A stretch of 64,000 nt of DNA. It comes from Plantago major. Taxonomy: Eukaryota; Streptophyta; Magnoliopsida; Lamiales; Plantaginaceae. Shown here piece after piece: positions 36,571 through 46,942 of this stretch. The stretch is taken from assembly GCA_026545765.1 (NCBI GenBank), contig CM048844.1, positions 19,352,237 to 19,416,236 of the forward strand. Direction: 5' to 3'. Made by a program: the position numbers and the translations under genes. How positions within the stretch are numbered: the stretch's first letter is position 1; the number at the start of each line of letters is the position of its first letter. A model generated the notes under the pieces. That model saw only the letters and a list, made by a program, of their open reading frames with translations. It searched no databases and was not told the DNA's origin.

Positions 36571-38095
36571 GAGATTTTATAAAACTATATATGCAGCCAA
36601 TATACAAAAAAATAAGAAAAAACGGTGAAAGATATATTGGCTGAAAATGCAACTAATCCCACAAAATTCCCGTGGCGATGTCACGATATAGTTTACGTTT
36701 AATAATATATAGAAATGGGAGGACAAAATAAATTGATCGAGACAACCCCTGGGGTGGTATGTGCTCCTCCCACATAACAATCATGGTGTGGATAATATAA
36801 ATATACAAAACCAACATCATCATAAGAACACCCAAATGATAATCTATGTGCTAAAACATTACCCTCACGTTTAACTTGGCAAAACTTATTCTCCATCAAA
36901 TACCTAAATTTCTTTGAAAAGTGAAACAAAGGGGCAAAGCTAAAATTTATCGATTTAAGAGATTTAATCACCAAAAAACAATCCCTTTAAATTATTACAT
37001 GTTGCCACTCAAAATCTCGAACAAATTTTGTTTTTAATTTGGTTGTCCAACCTTCCGCATTTTCAGCAACCATAAGATATAAAAAAATTCATCAAGCAAT
37101 AACATTCATGCCCTCTTGATCCCTAGCAACAACACTAATACGTCCCCTTATTCGGACTCTGCTCAACCGTATGAAAATTTCACATAAGATGGCTGGAATT
37201 TGAATGAATCTGGCGGATTTAGCCCATCAACTTTATATATTATATTATATAAGAACACCCAACTGATAATCTGAGCGCTAAAACATTAGCCTCACGTTAA
37301 ACATTAGTTAAATACTCTATTTTTAAATTTCCATTAATTCATTTTATCTTATTTAATAAATTTATATTTTATTAATAAAATAATTTATTTAAATAATACT
37401 ATTCAAGATTGGTGTCTATGGATTCATCTTGTCACGGCGAATTCAAATATATGTTCTAAACATTTTTTGGATTTTTGTAGATAAAGTTATATGAGATTTA
37501 ATAAAACCTATATATATAGTCAATATACCAAAATTAACAATGAAATATATACTGGCTAAAATACAACTAATTCCACAAAATTCCACGTAGGACTGAATGA
37601 ATTTGGTGAAGTTTATACCATTGTGCTTTACATAAATATGGATGGATGGATGGATGGATAGATATAAGAACACTCAACTGATAATCTGAGCGCTAAAACA
37701 TTAGCCTCACATTAAACATTAGTTAAATACTCTATTTTTAAATTTCCATTAATTCATTTTATCTTATTTAATAAATTTATATTTTATTTTAATGAATAAA
37801 ATAATTTATTTAAATAATACTATTCAAGATTGGTGTCTATGGATTCGTCTTGTCACGGGGAATTCAAATATATGTTCAAAACATTTTTTGAATTTTTGTA
37901 GATAAAGTTATATGAGATTTAATAAAACCTATATATATAGTCAATATACTAAAATTAACAATGAAATATATATTGGCTAAAATACAACTAATTTCACAAA
38001 ATTCCACGTAGGACTGAATAAATTTGGTGAGGTTTATACTTTGGTGAGGTTTATACCATTGTGCTTTACATAATATATGTATGGATGGATGGATT
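36571..38095. repeat. 415-bp tandem duplication with a third diverged copy
   Basis: 37251-37665 and 37666-38090 are near-identical direct copies, both beginning AAGAACAC-CAACTGATAATCTGAGCGC and ending in ATGGATGGATGG. A third, more diverged copy of the second half lies at about 36500-36680. The GGAT tetranucleotide tract at the junction (about 37638-37660) may have mediated the duplication. Confidence 0.85.
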
Positions 38096-38184
38096 ATTTC
38101 AAATGACATCACTAAAATCTCTTAAACTGTTCCATATTAAACGTGCATCATATATGCAGTATCATGAGTAAATATAGACAACAA

Positions 38185-38430
38185 GCATCACACACATATT
38201 CAACTTATCATATTTAATACAAGCATCATAAGAGAACGTACAAGTATCATAAAAAAAGGAGCACCATATCATATATGATAAGAAAACAAACACTATAAGA
38301 AAACAAATATCATAAAAATCAAGCATAATAACAAATAAGTAGTATCATATAAAACAAGTATTAGAAAAAACAAATACCATAAGAAATCAAGCACCATAAT
38401 AAAATAAATTTTATAGAAAACAAGCATCAC
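38185..38430. repeat. Degenerate short-period repeat (AAACAAGCATCATAAG-like)
   Basis: Roughly a dozen imperfect units of 16-25 bp built on AACAAGCATCATAA. Low complexity, no gene. Confidence 0.6.
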
Positions 38431-38617
38431 TTATGTGTAATTTTGAGTGCTATTTTAATTGGATGTTTGGAGTCAATCAACAAAACCTCAATACCTACCC
38501 GGGATTGCATTTGTTCTAATTATAGATAGTTGTTAACCATCGACATTTTTGGTCACTACAAAGTAGGAAGAATGTTATGTATTAGATTGTGTATTAACAC
38601 TAATTTGTAATTCACCC

Positions 38618-38925
38618 AGGGCCGGTCATAAGTTCAAGCGGGATGTTCACCTGCACAGTGCCCCGGATTATTAAGGGCCCCAATTTCAATATCATGGTAG
38701 CAATAAGTGTTAAAAGTATGAATAAAAGTATGTTATAAAAAAATTAATATATGATTTTATTTCAAATAACACTTACAGTGTTACATTTTTAAAGTGATAT
38801 ATTATGTATACTATTTTAATAGGAACTAAATTTAAATTTTATATATGAATCTTTTATCATTCTTAATATATAAGGTCCATTTTGAAAATTTGGCATGGGG
38901 CTCCAAATCTTGGGCGAATTACATA
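38618..38925 (+). mobile_element. Possible hAT (Tip100-like) 5' end fragment
   Basis: CAGGGCCGGTCATAAG followed by GTGCCCCGGATTATTAAGGGCCCC resembles the start of plant Tip100-like hAT elements. No matching 3' terminus or transposase was found, so this is probably a truncated end. Confidence 0.3.
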
Positions 38926-39725
38926 ATGTACCCCTTAAATTTGGGCTAATTACATATTCAACCCCGGATTGACAACAATTACATCCAAGTCTAAAACCTA
39001 TTTTATGAGTTAACCAACTAAAAATTAAATGGAAAAGAATATTAATTGGACTTAATTGCAATTTATAAGTTTTATTTTACTACACATTGGACACAAATGT
39101 TTTATAACTTACAAAAATAACCTAAAATATTTTTAAATAACCCCCATAATTTCACAATTCATATAATTAACCCACAAAGGAATTTTTTATTTAAAAAAGA
39201 AAGGAAAAAAAATCCCTTCCTCACCACTAGCCGAAGATATACGGAGCTCCATTAGAGCTGCAAATTGCAGCTCCGACGAGCTGGAATTAAAGCCCCATTG
39301 CAGCTCCGATGAGCTGTAATTACAGCCCCAATGGAACTGCAATTTTGTTGCTCCGGTTCAGTTCACCGAAGATGTTAAAGGAGAAGAATTTTTATTGCGG
39401 GGAGGATAAGGGTTCGGTGGTTGGAGGTGGTGGTTTGGTGGGGAAGAAGTGAATTGGAGGTGGTGGTGTGGTGGGGAAGAAGGAGGGTAGAATTTTAATA
39501 AGTAAAAGTTTTGAGGATTCAATTATAAAAAGTTATAACTTTTGGGGCTTATTTTGCAATGAACTAAAACTAATTTAATTATGGAATTATAAAGAAAAGA
39601 TAAAATAGGAGAAAAAGTTGACTTTTGGGGGTAGATGTAATTCTCAAATTAGGCCTTTGTTAATTTTGGACTAATTTGTAATAGTCGCCAATTTAGGGTT
39701 GAATGTGAAAAGGTGTAGAATAAGA
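38925..39725. mobile_element. Probable TIR element with diverged inverted ends
   Basis: Blocks at 38925-39010 (AATTACATATTCAACCCCGG..., ATTACATCCAAGTC) correspond imperfectly, inverted, to 39630-39715 (TAGGGTTGAATGTGAAAAGG, TTGTAATAG). The interior has repeated GAGCTGCAATT/GCTCCGATGAGCTG words and a GGTGGTGG stretch. No target duplication was established. Confidence 0.4.
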
Positions 39726-39780
39726 GGTTTGAATTTGGAACACCTTGAAAGGTTATTGAGAAAAGGAAAAGAAAATTTAT

Positions 39781-39872
39781 CAAGAGTTGCACCTGTTGGT
39801 AGTCAAACACGAGACCTGCAACATGAGAAGAGGCATGACTGTCCAGTTGAGCTAGACACCACTTTGTGAAGA
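39781..39872 (-). mobile_element. tRNA-like (SINE head-like) sequence
   Basis: On the minus strand TAGCTCAACTGG resembles an A box, with a degenerate B-box region (GTCTCGTGTTTGACTACC) about 40 bases later. The spacing suits a tRNA-derived pol III promoter. It does not fold into a complete tRNA by eye. Confidence 0.35.
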
Positions 39873-40058
39873 GATGTGAGACATATTCGGTTATGTCCTT
39901 TCGGGTGCAGACTGTTATGATTGAACAACTGCATATCTATATATAGGACTTCCCTATTTCGTTTTTAATAATCATCCAATCAAATATTCTCTTCTAAGAG
40001 AATTGTGGAGGATTCCAAGATAGTTTATCCTTTACGAATTTCAAGTCCCAAGTAACTT

Positions 40059-40836
40059 CAGATTTTCTAACGTCAGTCAGGGTGTCGCCCTGACTAACGT
40101 CAGTCAGGGTGTCGACATCTGACAGGTGTCCGTTGCTCTGTGTCGCAAAAGATGTTGCTCTAACCGTTTTACGTCGCTCTAACCGTTTACGTTGCTTTAA
40201 ATTATTTAAATAAAATATTTTTGATATATTAAAAAATTAACGCTATTAAAAAATAATTTTTTTTTTTTAAAACTATTAAATTCTTCAAAAACAATTAATT
40301 ATTAAAATTTTAACTCACCTTCCCCATCCCCACCACCACCCACTACCACCGCACCAACACCACCACCCACCACCAACACTGCACAGCACCACCAAAATCA
40401 CTGCCGGAGCTCCGGTAGAAGTTCCGATCTTCTTTCGTCTTTTTTTTTTTTGTTTTTTTGTTTTTTTTTAATTGAGCTTCCGCGATGGAAGCTCCGACTG
40501 GGAAGCTCCAGATCTGGAGCTTCCATGGCGGAAGCTCAATTAAAAAAAATCGAACTCCACCGAACTCCGTGACTGCCGAGCTCGGTGGAAGCTCCGACCG
40601 CTTTTTTGGCGGCTTAGTTAGAGCAAAAATATTTTTTAAAAATATATTTAAATAATTTAAAGCGACGTAGGCGGTTGGAGCAACACGTAGCGCAACACCT
40701 CGTGCGACACCCCATGGCAACACTTAGTGCGATAGGTAACAAATTATTCGATCTCCACCGTTAAAATTTTAATCTAATGGATCAAAATAGGTGACTGACG
40801 TTAGTCAGGGCGACACCTTGACTGACGGTAGAAAGC
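40059..40836. mobile_element. Mutator-like non-autonomous element
   Basis: The ends hold an inverted pair of about 41 bp with two mismatches: TCTAACGTCAGTCAGGGTGT... from about 40065, and its inverse ending near 40833. Each arm contains an internal duplicate of the ACGTCAGTCA word. Further inside, CTCTAACCGTTTACGTTGC is inverted against GCGACGTAGGCGGTTGGAGC. The direct repeat CCCAAGTAACTT flanks both sides (40047-40058 and 40837-40848); AAGTAACTT inside it would be a 9-bp duplication as in Mutator elements. The interior is non-coding, with CAC-rich and GAGCTTCC/GGAAGCTC words. Confidence 0.75.
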
Positions 40837-40848
40837 CCCAAGTAACTT

Positions 40849-41459
40849 ACTAAGTTTGGAGGACGTTGAATATGAATTTCCATGGGATTTTTTTAACCGT
40901 ATCGAAGGATAAACAAGTATAAATAGAGTTTCTATTTTGATACTTGACGGGTGTTAGATGTTCTTCAGTTAATCCATTATTGTAGTATTTCACCGGAGTT
41001 AGAGTTCAAGTGCTAGAATTCTAATTCATCACTGCTGTTCTATCTTGGGAGACTATTTGTTACGTAAACCGTGAGTACCAGAGCGGGACAAATAAAGTCT
41101 TAAGGAAATAGGCCAAGCTTTCGCTCAGCAGTATAAATATTATTTTGTTCTTGTATTGTGTTACAAATTTCCATCTTCGATACACTACTCAGCCGCAGTT
41201 ATATATGAAATTTATCCAACACCACATTGGAAACGAAAGATGAACTTTGATATCAAACAGCTCCGAAAATTCTGGAAATCCTACTTCAAAAGGAAAGGGA
41301 GTTTTGGAGGAGCGGTTTTGAAGGGGAGAAGACATGACTGATAATAGTCATAACTCATAACCATAATTGGCGGAAGACTAGTGCAAAATATGGGATCTGT
41401 TTCTGAGGTAACTGATATTGATTTGGGAAAACACGGGCATCTCACATATTTCAGGGGTC
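40849..41459. other. Gene-free spacer
   Basis: Nothing recognised; short frames have no family resemblance. Confidence 0.4.
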
Positions 41460-41662
41460 CTGTGTGACATTTTAAGAGAGCCCCCGAATAATAGTATAAC
41501 ATAAATAAAAAAAGAAAAAAAATGCCCCTGTGCGATATTTTAAGAGAGACCCCGAATAATAGTAAAATATAAATAAAAAAAGAAAAAAAATGCCCCTGTG
41601 CGACATTTTAAGAGAGGCCCCGAATAATAGTATAATATAAATAAAAAAAGAAAAAAAAATTT
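41460..41662. repeat. Tandem repeat, three units of about 68 bp
   Basis: Each unit has TTTAAGAGAG (41471, 41538, 41607), a CCCCGAATAATAGTA block and an A-rich AAATAAAAAAAGAAAAAAAA tail followed by TGCCCCTGTG. The poly-A-tailed units are nearly identical. Confidence 0.9.
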
Positions 41663-41663
41663 A

Positions 41664-41740
41664 GTTGGAACGCACCAGGTCTCGAACCTGGAACTTGATG
41701 CATACTGTCCAAGACTTCTGCCACTACATCACGACATGTT
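41664..41740 (-). mobile_element. tRNA-like sequence (SINE or tRNA relic)
   Basis: On the minus strand an A-box-like TGATGTAGTGGC (about 41720-41731) is followed by a perfect B box GGTTCGAGACC (41678-41688) inside a self-complementary CCAGGTTCGAGACCTGG T-arm. It abuts the A-rich tandem units, which on this strand lie downstream as poly-T. A SINE head is likelier than a functional tRNA, as I could not form the acceptor and anticodon stems. Confidence 0.4.
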
Positions 41741-41951
41741 TCATTAGATACTGCAAAATTTGGGACCCCCAAATTTCCGGGGCCTTGTAATGAAAATTAC
41801 TTATACTCCCCCTTAATAAATTCCGTAATAACATCTCAAGATCCCTAACTTTTGAACAATAACAAATCAACCTAATTTCTATTTTCAGAGTTGACTAATA
41901 TTTTTCTCAATTGCCACGTGGAAATTAGTTCGAGGAGACATTTTACGCGTA

Positions 41952-42760
41952 TTAAATGCACAACACTCCCCTAAGTTATTGTAAATGTGCACGAAACCCC
42001 GCTGAGTTAACGAATTAGTACCAACCCCCTTAAGTTATTAAAAAATGTGCGTGAAACCCCTCGAGTTAATAAATTATTCCCTGAGTTATGAAAAATGTGC
42101 ACCCCCTAAGTTATTAAAACATGTGCGTGAAACCCCCTCGACTTTTATTTTTTTTTTTTTTTTTTTAACGGCGTGTGAGGTGCGCTCGTGTTAGGTGCGA
42201 GAATGGATGTTCTTTTTACATTTTCTTACTAGTAATGAATTGGTATATGTTATTGATATGTAGTGACAATTTTAATTAGTGTTATCTATGATTGTTAGTT
42301 ATATAGCTCAGTGATATATAACCAGTCGTGTGTGATCGATTTTTGTTGTTGATTTAACCAGGAAACAATATTAAAGTAAAGTTTTACTATTTTTAATAAC
42401 TCAAATTTTAGTTATTTTAATATTTTTAAAAATTTGGACTAATGAGTCCAACAACACACACAATACGCATTCATCATGTATATTTAGTATTAATATAAAA
42501 TGGGTATTGCAATAATTTTATAAGAATCCCATGGGATGGTGTGCAAATTTTCAATAACTATGAGTTTTTTTTTCATTGATTTGGTGTAAGAAAACGTAAA
42601 CAAACATCTATAGTCACACCCAATGAGAGTGTACCATACACACTTTAAAAATAGCACGTGCGCGATGCGGGGGGTTGTCCATTTTTAATAACTCAAGGGG
42701 GTTTAGTACTAATTCGAGGTTTCACACATTATTAATAACTTAGGGGTGTTATGCGTTTAA
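41952..42760. mobile_element. MITE-like element with long imperfect TIRs
   Basis: Left TTAAATGCACAACACTCCCC followed by TAAGTTATT... matches, inverted, the right end ...AATAACTTAGGGGTGTTATG then CGTTTAA. The similarity extends inwards through repeated CCCCCTTAAGTTATTAAAAA and GTGCGTGAAACCCC blocks. The interior is AT-rich and non-coding with a poly-T run at about 42146. No target duplication was resolved. Confidence 0.6.
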
Positions 42761-43231
42761 CTCCATTTTGATCCTAATGGACTAATTCCTTGAACAAATT
42801 AACATGTCAACTTCTTCCGAACTTGTAGTATAGAAAAACATTGTAATGATGCGAATTTTGGACAATTTCTATGAAATATCAACTCCTTGTACAATTTTCA
42901 TAATGTAATATGCTAGAAAAAGATATAGGCAGCACAGCTGTGCTAATTACTCATGCTAAACAGTGCTATCTGGTCTGGATTCTGGATCCATATACAGTTA
43001 CCTTTTACAGAAGCTTCTTGAATTATTAATTTCTTGAATGTCTTAAATTTGTGTACCACATATGTGGGAACGTGTTATCTCAAACATTTATTATTCTACC
43101 ATAAATTATAGTCCTCCAATTAAGTTTCCAACCATATATATAGTACACTACCCTAGCATATGAATCTTGGTCCCCATGTATAAGACTCTATCTTAGACAT
43201 GGTTTTATTGAACGAGATATGCAATAAAAAG

Positions 43232-43535
43232 TGGTTTGAACTTTGTTTAGCAAAACTAACTGATAAGCTAGCTGGTAAATGATAAGGTAGTTAATAGTTA
43301 GTAGCTGATTGGGTAGCTGATAAGCTAGTTGATTTTTATAAAAGTGTTTTGTAAATCAATTAGCTGATAAGCTAGCTGATTTGCTAAATATGGTATGTAA
43401 AAACAAATCAGCTAGCTTATTTTTTTGATAAGCTTCCTGGACAAGCTTATCAGCTACAAGCTAGGCGTTCACGTAACAAGCTTATTACGAAAATAAGCTC
43501 ATCGAACTGATAAGCTCGTGTTAAACAGAGCCTTG
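43232..43535. mobile_element. Tourist-like MITE, copy A
   Basis: About 300 bp with TTTAGCAAAACTAACTGATAAG at the left and CTCGTGTTAAACAGAGCC at the right. It has internal AGCTAGCTGATAAG repeats and clear similarity along its whole length to copy B at 43611. The left terminus is mutated (CTTTGTTTAGCA). Confidence 0.75.
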
Positions 43536-43610
43536 GTGGAAGAAATCGGAAAGAGTGAGAAGTTGTGACACCCTACAATTAATAAGTCACTAGTAAAACC
43601 TATCTTCTAA

Positions 43611-45188
43611 GGCTCTATTTAGCAAAACTAGCTGATAAACTAGTTGGTAACTAATAAGGTAGCTGATAACTGATAAGTTAGCTGGTAGCTGATATGCTAG
43701 TTGATTTTTATAAAAATTGTTTAGTAAATCAATTAGCTGATAAGTTAGCTGATTTCACTACAAAAAAACAGGGGTTTAGCGACGGACTGTCGATCCGTCG
43801 CTAAGGCCTTAGCGACGGATAGACGCCCGTCTTAATGACGGGCGTCTCTAAGGCGAATTAGCGACGGATAGTTATCCGTCACTAATTTGTGACGGATTTA
43901 GCGAATTAGCGACGGATATTATCCGTCGCTAAAAGTAGATTTTAAGTTTTTTTAAAAAACAAAATTCTGCTATTTTGGCGACGGATAAATTATCCGTCGC
44001 CAAAATAGCGATTTTTTAAAAATAAAATAAAATCCGTATATGAATACAAAATTTGAATACGAATATAATAAATCGAACGAGATCTTGATTTATCGAAACT
44101 ACAATATTCAAATCGGACAAATCAAAACTACAATATTCAATACGATTATACAATAAATCGAAAATTTTATACAATATTCAATAATACAAAATTCAATATA
44201 CAATAATACAATACAATATTTAAATGATTATACAAAATCGAAAATTTTATACAATACAATATTTAAATTCAATCGGAGGTGGATCAGAGTAGATCGGAGA
44301 TGATGGAGTTGGATCAGAGCAGATCCGTCTTGTCCGATTTGGTGGTGGTTGAAAGATGGGAGTGGTGGACGAAGAGGAGACGGATAGATGGTGGTGCGGT
44401 GGAAGGAGGATGGTGGAGGAGGAGGCAGTGGTGGATCGATGGTGGTGCGGTGGAGGCAGTGGTGGAGTGGTGGTGCGATGGAGGTGGGGCGGTGGAGGAG
44501 TAGGCAGTGGTGGATCGATGGTGGGGCGGTGGAGTGGAGGTGCGGTGGTGGAAGTGGTGGTGCGATGGTGGTGCGGTGGAGGTGGTGCAGTGGTGGTGGA
44601 AGTGGTGGAAAATGGAAGTGGTGGGAGATGGAAAAATGGGGAATGGTGGCTGTGGGGGTGTTATATTACGGTTTTTAGGGTTCTAGCGACGGATAGATTT
44701 ATCCGTCGCTATTTAACGACGGATACGACTATCCGTCGCTAGAGTTAGCGACGGATAGTCGTATCCGTCGCTAGATTTTCATTTTCCGTTTTTTTTTAAT
44801 TTTAATTTCTTTTTTCTTTTTCTTTAAATTTTGGTCAACTATTCTAGCGACGGATACGACTATCCGTCGCTAACTCTAGCGACGGATAGTCGTATCCGTC
44901 GCTATATTTAGCGACGGATTTTATCCGTCGCTATAGCTAGCGATTCGTCGCTAGCTATAGCGACGGATAAAATCCGTCGCTAACTTACCGTGGCTAAATA
45001 TGGGAATTCTTGTAGTGTTTGCTAAATATGGTATGTGAAAACAAATCAGCTAGTTTATTTTTTTTTATAAACTTCATGGACAAGCTTATCAGATCAGCTA
45101 GCTTATTAGCTATCAGCTAGGCGTTCACGTAACAGGCTTATTACGAAAATAAGCTCATCGAGCTGATAAGCTCGTGCTAAACAGAGCC
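43611..45188. mobile_element. Tourist/PIF-Harbinger-like MITE, copy B, split by a CACTA element
   Basis: Termini GGCTCTATTTAGCA and TGCTAAACAGAGCC form a 14-bp TIR with one mismatch, flanked by the 3-bp duplication TAA (43608-43610 and 45189-45191), as expected for PIF/Harbinger MITEs. Removing the nested CACTA element and its TTT duplication leaves about 313 bp, the same size as copy A. Confidence 0.85.
43756..45017. mobile_element. Non-autonomous CACTA (En/Spm-type) element
   Basis: Begins CACTACAAAAAAACAG and ends TTCTTGTAGTG, so both ends read CACTACAA inwards. A perfect 3-bp target duplication TTT flanks it (43753-43755 and 45018-45020). Subterminal regions hold about twenty copies of GCGACGGAT or its complement, many as back-to-back inverted pairs able to form hairpins; in CACTA elements such motifs bind the TNPA-type protein. 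The interior (44275-44640) is a GGTGG-rich low-complexity tract on the plus strand with no transposase. Confidence 0.9.
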
Positions 45189-45261
45189 TAAGTGGGTGAT
45201 TTCAATTTCCTTTGTATAGGTCTTAACTTGTATGATTTCTAGAACTTTAAGAATTACAAGA

Positions 45262-46214
45262 ATGTTAAACGCAGAACACTTTTTACTAAACGCAGAACAA
45301 ATTTTTACATATTACATATAATACCACTATTATTATAATTTAAAAAATGGTTCAATAATTTGAAAAAAATTACTATTTTACCTAAAAAACATCAAACAAG
45401 TTTATTCGAATTAATTTTATCATCCGAATGAATAAATCGAAAAAACTTAAAAAGAAAACATGAAGAACATGAAGAATCGTCGCCGGTGACCGGAGCATCT
45501 CCGATTTGGAGTTTGCCGGAGCAAACTTGACCAGATCGGAGACTCCGATCTGGAGAAGCTCCGATCGGAGCTGCTCAGATATGAGTCTGAGCAGTCCGAT
45601 CGGAGCTTGGCTGCTCTGATCGGAGCAGCCACGCATGCGCCATGCCCAGATCGGAACATGGCTGCTCTGGACGAAATGATGTTCGATGGTCATCTGCTCC
45701 GATGTCAGACTTCTGGTCGACTGAATTTTCCGTCACTTGAGGTCGACTAAAGTCGACTTAAAGTCAATTCGAACATGGTTCAGGTCAGCTTCAAAGTTGA
45801 CGAGAACCATGTTCTCGTTGGGTTCAAACCCGACGAGACGACCCGTGTGGTCGGTTTTTGTCATTTTTAATCGTTTTTGCGTTTCTTTTTGTTATTTTTT
45901 GGATTTTTTGATTTTTTTAAAAATCAATTTAAATATACTAATATAATTGAGTAATAATTAACAACTACAACTACCAAATTAAAATAATAAAAACATTTTT
46001 ATATTTTTCATTATTGATATAATATGGCTAATGATTGTACGATATTGATTTTTGTTGTGTTATGATACCGTAGTGTATATATTTTCGAAGATATAATAAT
46101 TTGAGAATATTTTCGGAAAATGAGACTAATTCAATATTTTTATCAGTTGAAGGACCTTTTGCAATATATAAAAAAGTGTTTTGCGTTTAGTAAAATGTGT
46201 TCTGCGTTTAACAT
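45262..46214. mobile_element. Non-autonomous TIR element with 38-bp inverted ends
   Basis: The left end ATGTTAAACGCAGAACACTT followed by TTTACTAAACGCAGAACA is matched, inverted, by the right end (TGTTTTGCGTTTAGTAAAA region to CGTTTAACAT at 46214) with few mismatches. The interior at 45470-45680 is rich in GATCGGAGC/GCTCCGATC words, giving long spurious frames. No target duplication was settled; superfamily unknown. Confidence 0.65.
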
Positions 46215-46942
46215 GCCCCAAGAATTATTACTCATGTCGAGTTTGTGGGTAGTGTTCTCAATGGATAGGGTCCAGACCCTACACATAGCCTACACTTCTT
46301 GAATCCGGACCCATCCCCCATGCCTACCTTCACTAATAGGTATGGATTAGGGGTTTGAGAGTGGTGGTATCGGAGTTCACCCGATGACCCTTGAAAAGTT
46401 TCAAATCCAAATGAGTTTAAATCTAGATATGATACGGACAGTTCCCTGTCGAGAAATGATATGAGTTTCGGGTCGGCCTCCATAGACCATAATTCATTTT
46501 TGGTCAATAGTTCTTAACATTTGGTAGCACAAACTTCACCTACCTATAATCCTGAACAATGATCAACATACTCAAAATTAGCAAGTAATCTACCAGTAGT
46601 ACTATCCAGAATGAGTGAAGTATATCTCACAAACGTACAAATTTGCTCTTTCTGCTTAGCTGCACTTTCTTGAGTTACTGTCCAAATAAGATCCCCATGT
46701 GACAAATTTTTCCCAAATTACATGATCCAGAAGAGTAGTTGGGACCTGAAACTATTTACAACAAGTTACTTCAATTTTCCTAACTACATAAACTATATAT
46801 TAAAATCTCGCAATGATGGCATACATTAAAATCTCTTAAATAAATACAGTTCATTCAACTCCACAAAAATGGGCCGCTTCTGATCTGTTCAGCTTTTTCT
46901 TCACTTCCATTTGTTTGATTTCATCACCAAAGAAAAGACAAA
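46215..46942. other. Upstream region of GDSL gene 2
   Basis: No gene. AACTATATATTAA near 46791 is a possible TATA element 150 bp before the start codon. Confidence 0.4.

Noticed and set aside
38185-38430. CRISPR-like array
   Set aside because: Units are degenerate, AT-only and without constant-length spacers, and this is a plant nuclear genome.
44279-44742. Overlapping Gly/Val/Arg-rich frames of up to 128 codons
   Set aside because: Low-complexity GGTGG tract inside the CACTA element; composition explains the frames.
45382-45693. 103-codon minus-strand frame
   Set aside because: Lies in the GATCGGAGC-rich interior of a TIR element; no conserved motif, start context or splice partner.
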